A stretch of DNA of 64,000 nucleotides from Pseudomonadota bacterium (GTDB lineage Bacteria > Pseudomonadota > Gammaproteobacteria > Steroidobacterales > Steroidobacteraceae): assembly GCA_018241505.1 (NCBI GenBank), contig JAFEDS010000017.1, positions 62,001 through 126,000 of the forward strand. The letters run 5' to 3'. Shown piece after piece: positions 60,347 to 64,000 of this stretch. Below the pieces are notes generated by a model. That model made no database searches. It had not been told where the DNA came from and saw only the letters and a list, made by a program, of their open reading frames with translations. Each line of letters starts with the position of its first letter. The first letter of the stretch is position 1. A program made the translations under genes and the position numbers.

Positions 60347-60420
60347 GAACCGAGCGTCGCAGGCGGTAGCCGTTGACGCTACTGAGGCGCGTGAAGTAGC
60401 TAAGGATTAGCCCCCAGGTA

Positions 60421-60811
60421 TTACCCCGTGATACTTTCTTCTGGGCGCAGCCTGAAGTCGTACTCAACCGTGTAGAACGGCGTGTCCATCGGCTCGCCAT
60501 CGGGGCGCGCACCCGCTCGAATCGGCGCTTCCGCGGTCGGTAGGATGATTGAGCGTAATTACCAGCACCGATACACCGAGCGTATCGGACAGGAGAATGA
60601 ATTCCTGACGCTTTTCAGTACATGTCCGGCCCACGTCGGTGAGGAACTGAATGGCTGTCATCCATTCCGCCTCGGTGAGCCGCACCTCCCGCACGAAGTC
60701 GTGCAGATGTGTCACCAGCGAGCTCATCACCTGTTTGAATCGCGGATCGTTGCAGTCCGCGAGCCGCTCGAGGACGGCCCCGGTAATGCTCTTCTCATCA
60801 AACTCACGCAC
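60421..60811 (-). pseudogene. Intradiol ring-cleavage dioxygenase, gutted by a large internal deletion
   Basis: The minus strand starts REFDEKSITGAVLERL and reads through MSSLVTHLHDFVREVRLTEAEWMTAIQFLTDVG to LGVSVLVITLNHP. This is the N-terminal helical domain of catechol/hydroxyquinol 1,2-dioxygenases. In another frame, further down, it reads ARPDGEPMDTPFYTVEYDF and ends at 60421, the usual C-terminus. The catalytic barrel with the Tyr/His iron ligands, about 150-190 residues, is missing and the frame is shifted. The gene is dead. It follows the VOC gene by 7 bp. Confidence 0.85.
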
Positions 60812-60818
60812 AGCGTAT

Positions 60819-61355
60819 TCAGCGATACGTGTTGTTCGAGGTGTGATTGCCGGCCAGCCAGCGCTTCAACGCAGCATGAGCATCCGCGCGGCGATCGCGT
60901 GCAATCTGGTCCGCCTCCGGATGATCGAGTGTGAACTCGAGAATCAACCCATTGGGATCGGTTACATACACGGAGCGGCAATAGCCGTGCTCCAGCACAA
61001 ACGTGTCCGGTGGTTGAATTCCGGCCGCGGCAATGCGTTTCTCAATGGCCTCTTGGGTGGCGGCGCTCACCTTGAGTGCGATGTGATGAAACGGCGACGC
61101 CGGCATTTTTGGGCCAAACTCTTCCTGGTCCGCTGGATTCTCGAACTGGAAGAAGGCCAGCGCTCCGCCATCTCCCATTTCGTAGAAGGTGTGGCAGTAC
61201 GTACGCACTTTCCCGAACAGCTCGTCCGATTCGCACCATGTCGCCACGAGCGGCAGTCCGATGACCTCCTCATAGAACTGCCGGGTCTTTTCCTGGTCGC
61301 GCGTGACATAGGCGTTGTGATGCAACCTGACTGGAACACTCGGTGATTCGGCCAT
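60819..61355 (-). CDS. VOC-family protein (extradiol-dioxygenase/glyoxalase-like)
   Basis: 178 residues with two modules: VRLHHNAYVTRDQEKTRQFYEEVIGLPLV, with YEMGDGGALAFFQFE, then PFHHIALKV and VYVTDPNGLILEFTLD. His and Glu of the metal site are in place (HHNAYV, LAFFQFE, FHHIAL, LILEFT). It may act on an aromatic or thiol-linked compound. It lies between a TonB receptor gene (20 bp upstream) and the broken intradiol dioxygenase, so it was probably part of an aromatic degradation operon. Confidence 0.87.
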   Translation of the reverse strand: MAESPSVPVRLHHNAYVTRDQEKTRQFYEEVIGLPLVATWCESDELFGKVRTYCHTFYEMGDGGALAFFQFENPADQEEFGPKMPASPFHHIALKVSAATQEAIEKRIAAAGIQPPDTFVLEHGYCRSVYVTDPNGLILEFTLDHPEADQIARDRRADAHAALKRWLAGNHTSNNTYR

Positions 61356-61375
61356 GGAAGGACTCCTCTCGCATC

Positions 61376-63625
61376 CTAGAACTTGTAGGTGAAATCAACG
61401 CCGTAGCGCCTCGGCAAGGCGCGCCACAGAAAGCCGCCCGCGGAGAATTCGGCATTGTAGATCTTGTTGGTCAGATTCTTCGACCACGCCGTGACGGTCC
61501 AGCGGTCGCCTTCAAAGCCCGCCCTCAGGTCGAGCAGGTTCACTGGATCGCGCGAAGTGACATTGTAGGGATCCCACCAGGTGCGGCCGATCTCCTGGAA
61601 GTCCAGGCGCAACGTGCCGTTGATGCCCTCCACCAGCCGCTGGCGGTACTGGAAGCCCGCGCCGACGGTGTTTTTGGTCAACAGGGGCGGCTTGTTGCCC
61701 ACGACCTTGGGATCCTCCATGCCGGTGATCTTGCCATCGGTGTAGCCGAAGTTGGCATACAAGTCGAGGTGGTCCGTGGCCCGAGCCGTCAGCTCCAGCT
61801 CGACGCCCTTGTAGGTGGCATCGAGATTGCCGAGGTTCTGAGTGGAGGTTGTCGCATCGAAGTAGAAGAAATAACCGTTGCGCGACTTCGTATGGAACAC
61901 GGACAGATTGGCATTCAAGCGCCGCTGCAGGAACTGGCTCTTCGCGCCCAGCTCCCAGGTATCGGCCACCTCCGCATTGAACAGATCGTGCACACCGAGA
62001 TTGCCGGCCGCCTGGGCAATGGCTCCGACACCGGTTTGATTGAATCCACCGCTGCGGAAGCCGCGGCTCCAGCCACCATAAACCGTGAGATTGTCGGCCG
62101 CCTTGTAACGCAGGGTCCCCTTCGGTTGAGTCTCGCTGAAGGTGTGCTTGCGGACCTCGCCATTGAAAGCCGTGGGGTCGGGCAGGAACTTCGTGGGCGT
62201 ATCCGTCCTGTTCTGCCTCGAGTCCTCATCGTAGCGGATGGCCGCATCGAGCTCGAGCCGGCTCGTGATGTCATAGGTCGCATCGCCGAACACGGCCCAC
62301 GCATCATTGTTCTGTGAGTCGGAGAGGAACGTCACGTTGGTGCCGTCCGCGAAGGGGTTGGACGGGTCGACGATCGGGTTGCGATAAACTCGCGGCACGC
62401 CACCTCCCCGGTCCACGAGATTGTCGGTGGAGATGAAACGCTCCGTGTGCACATAGTACAGGCCGGCCATCCAGGAAAATGGACCGACCTTGTCGGCGGT
62501 GAAGCGTAGCTCCTGGCTCCAGGTCTTCACGTCAATGAATTGGGATTGGCTTTCATCGAGCGGTCCGCCCAGCCCGGCCGGTATGCCGGCAAAGAAGACG
62601 TTGTAGGCAATTGAGCTCTTCACCGGGCGAAAATCATAGGCATCGCCGGTGTCGATTTCCCGCGTGCTGTTGTAATCTGTCACTGACGTGAACGTGCCGG
62701 CGCCGGCCTTGTAGTCCAGCTTCAAGGCAGTGTCGAGTACATCACGGTAGTCGACGCCGAGGTTGTTATCCTGGATCGGGCTCGTGACATTGTTGGCGTT
62801 CGGGAGCGTCGTGAAGGTACTGAAGACGTTGGCCTCGTCGTCACGCGGAATAATGTAATAGTAGGCCGTCGTTTCCACGCGATCGCGGAAAACACGCAGA
62901 TCGGCTGTCCACTCATCGCCCGGACGCCACAACAAGCGCAGGCGCCCGGAATAATCACGATACGGATCGGCCTTTTTGTCGAGGTAGGTATTCTGCAGAT
63001 AGCCGTCGGTGTTGTAGAAGTTGAGCGAGGCGCGATAGCGCAACGTGCCGGCCGAATCGATCGGACCGCTGACGGCGACCTGGGCCCGTTCGGAAATGCC
63101 GTTACCGATACCTACTTTGCCGGTACCCTCGAAGTGATCCGCGGGATCGACGGTATGAATGATGATGGCACCGCCGATCGCATTGCGTCCGTACAGGGCG
63201 CCCTGCGGTCCCTTGAGGACTTCGATCTGCTGAATATCGTTCAGTTCCTGGTTGAACTGATAGGGGTTGGTTTCCAACACGCCGTCCACCAGCACGGCAA
63301 CCGAAGGCTCGCTGTTGCGGGCTTGCGAGATGCCGCGGACGGTGATGAAGGAATTGCCGACGTTCTGCACCTCGACCATGGTCATGTTCGGCACCATGGC
63401 AACGAAGTCACGCGGGCTTTCTATCCCAGCCGACTGAATTTGCTGGGCCGTGAAGACATTGACGGTGATGGGTACGTTCTGGAACGACTCGTCACGCCGG
63501 CGGGCGGTGACGACAACTTCCTCCAGTGACGCCGGCTGTGTTTGCGCCCACACGGACTGCGCAAACAGGACGACTCCCAACCCAGCAGCCGCGGCTGACA
63601 GGATTCGGCGCATCGGATTGAGCAT
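61376..63625 (-). CDS. TonB-dependent outer-membrane receptor
   Basis: 749 residues from ATG 63625 (SD GGGGGAT). A signal peptide (to about VWA-QT) precedes TonB box LEEVVVTARRRDE, plug motifs (VRGISQARNSEPSVAVLVDGV; IQQIEVLKGPQGALYGRNAIGG) and a barrel ending RRYGVDFTYKF. There is no STN domain. It starts 26 bp after the CaiB/BaiF gene and is followed by VOC and dioxygenase genes, so the set looks like uptake, CoA activation and oxidation of one substrate. Confidence 0.93.
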   Translation of the reverse strand: MLNPMRRILSAAAAGLGVVLFAQSVWAQTQPASLEEVVVTARRRDESFQNVPITVNVFTAQQIQSAGIESPRDFVAMVPNMTMVEVQNVGNSFITVRGISQARNSEPSVAVLVDGVLETNPYQFNQELNDIQQIEVLKGPQGALYGRNAIGGAIIIHTVDPADHFEGTGKVGIGNGISERAQVAVSGPIDSAGTLRYRASLNFYNTDGYLQNTYLDKKADPYRDYSGRLRLLWRPGDEWTADLRVFRDRVETTAYYYIIPRDDEANVFSTFTTLPNANNVTSPIQDNNLGVDYRDVLDTALKLDYKAGAGTFTSVTDYNSTREIDTGDAYDFRPVKSSIAYNVFFAGIPAGLGGPLDESQSQFIDVKTWSQELRFTADKVGPFSWMAGLYYVHTERFISTDNLVDRGGGVPRVYRNPIVDPSNPFADGTNVTFLSDSQNNDAWAVFGDATYDITSRLELDAAIRYDEDSRQNRTDTPTKFLPDPTAFNGEVRKHTFSETQPKGTLRYKAADNLTVYGGWSRGFRSGGFNQTGVGAIAQAAGNLGVHDLFNAEVADTWELGAKSQFLQRRLNANLSVFHTKSRNGYFFYFDATTSTQNLGNLDATYKGVELELTARATDHLDLYANFGYTDGKITGMEDPKVVGNKPPLLTKNTVGAGFQYRQRLVEGINGTLRLDFQEIGRTWWDPYNVTSRDPVNLLDLRAGFEGDRWTVTAWSKNLTNKIYNAEFSAGGFLWRALPRRYGVDFTYKF

Positions 63626-63651
63626 ATGACATCCCCCTTGAAATCCGCTTT

Positions 63652-64000
63652 TTATTCGACTCTGCGCACAGCCTCGGGCCACACCCCACTCTTGCTCAGC
63701 GCGGCCCGGATCATCGTCCCGTGTTGATCCAGGAGAGGCGCGGCCGCCACTGACTGAGCCCGCTCACCGTCAAACTGCACAGGCGGACGCACGGCCTGCG
63801 TAGCGGTCTGCGGCGAGTCCACCGGTACGACGATCCCCAGGTGCGCAACCTGAGGGTCGTTCACAACATCATCGAGGCGATTGACCGGCGCGTACGGAAC
63901 ATCCGCGGCTTGCAACCGCTGCATCCAATGAGCGAGCGGCTTGCGCGAGAAGCGCTTGTTCAGCTCCACGCGCAACGTTTCATACTCGGCAATCCTGCGT
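63652..64000 (-). CDS. Family III (CaiB/BaiF) CoA-transferase, C-terminal part
   Basis: About 116 residues up to the stop at 63652; the gene continues beyond the right edge. The segment reads FSRKPLAHWMQRLQAADVPYAPVNRLDDVVNDPQVAHLGIVV and ends near LLDQHGTMIRAALSKSGV. This is the well-known C-terminal part of CaiB/BaiF CoA-transferases (LDEWL-x-GVPAGPVN pattern). The enzyme moves CoA between carboxylic acids, for example carnitine, bile-acid or formyl/oxalyl types. The catalytic Asp lies outside the window. Confidence 0.88.
   Translation of the reverse strand, partial: RRIAEYETLRVELNKRFSRKPLAHWMQRLQAADVPYAPVNRLDDVVNDPQVAHLGIVVPVDSPQTATQAVRPPVQFDGERAQSVAAAPLLDQHGTMIRAALSKSGVWPEAVRRVE

Noticed and set aside
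61343-62317. 324-codon frame on the plus strand opposite the TonB receptor
   Set aside because: Shadow of a well-supported TonB receptor barrel; no recognisable domain.

Overview
The window looks like a stretch of chromosome from a high-GC, aerobic, heterotrophic proteobacterium. It carries five TonB-dependent receptors, two ECF sigma/FecR surface-signalling pairs, a Rieske oxygenase with its reductase, a TTQ amine dehydrogenase, intradiol and extradiol-type remnants, and several TPP, CoA and aldehyde enzymes. A c-di-GMP-I (GEMM) riboswitch, Tat-exported hydrolases and MASE1/FixJ-type signalling point to a gammaproteobacterium of the Steroidobacter/Nevskia kind. This placement rests on gene content only and is not proven. 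No rRNA, CRISPR or prophage is seen. There is one tRNA (Pro, CGG).

Layout. 1-5.3 kb: partial E1-alpha dehydrogenase divergent from a VOC protein, a GntR/FCD regulator and a 917-residue LuxR/MalT-type ATPase regulator; TTGGATCCAA-type operators lie between the divergent genes. 5.3-9.7 kb: a SnoaL-like protein, a VanA-like Rieske oxygenase and its reductase, divergent from a DmpR/XylR-type sigma-54 activator. 9.9-14.8 kb: two small proteins, an EamA exporter beside a broken MocR regulator, a secreted MBL-fold hydrolase, and a c-di-GMP riboswitch controlling a secreted Ig/FnIII protein. 14.8-17.3 kb: an aminotransferase remnant, a TetR regulator and a divergent FAD monooxygenase with two operators in its promoter.

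17.3-26.1 kb is the most interesting block. It holds an aromatic-amine-dehydrogenase light/heavy pair, a type-B carboxylesterase, a penicillin-acylase-family hydrolase and a divergent TonB receptor. They share a previously unremarked motif (CTGTGATC-N-CAG). In three promoters it sits exactly 3 bp upstream of a TTGAC -35 box, which suggests one regulon for uptake and periplasmic breakdown of an N-acyl or ester-protected amine.

26.2-35.6 kb: a tightly packed seven-gene operon (ECF sigma, FecR, STN-type TonB receptor, serine beta-lactamase-fold hydrolase, M19-like protein, MFS carrier, aldehyde dehydrogenase). It ends next to an IS6-type transposase remnant and tRNA-Pro. 36-41 kb: 3-oxoacid CoA-transferase, an MFS carrier, and an unusual fusion of a branched-chain-amino-acid-type binding protein with an alpha/beta hydrolase, divergent from an ArsR-like regulator. 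42-52 kb: another TonB receptor, a DUF1016 nuclease, an unrecognised protein, an MttB-family methyltransferase, and a second sigma/FecR/TonB set. 52-60 kb: transketolase, tandem universal stress protein, MASE1 histidine kinase with response regulator, VOC, AraC and DUF1428 proteins, and a YebB-like papain-fold protein. 60-64 kb: a wrecked intradiol dioxygenase, a VOC protein, a TonB receptor and a partial CaiB/BaiF CoA-transferase.

Overall the genes describe an organism that scans for complex organic substrates through many outer-membrane receptors, each paired with its own regulator and hydrolytic or oxidative enzymes. At least four genes are visibly decayed (MocR, aminotransferase, IS6 transposase, intradiol dioxygenase), which fits an accessory region in flux.
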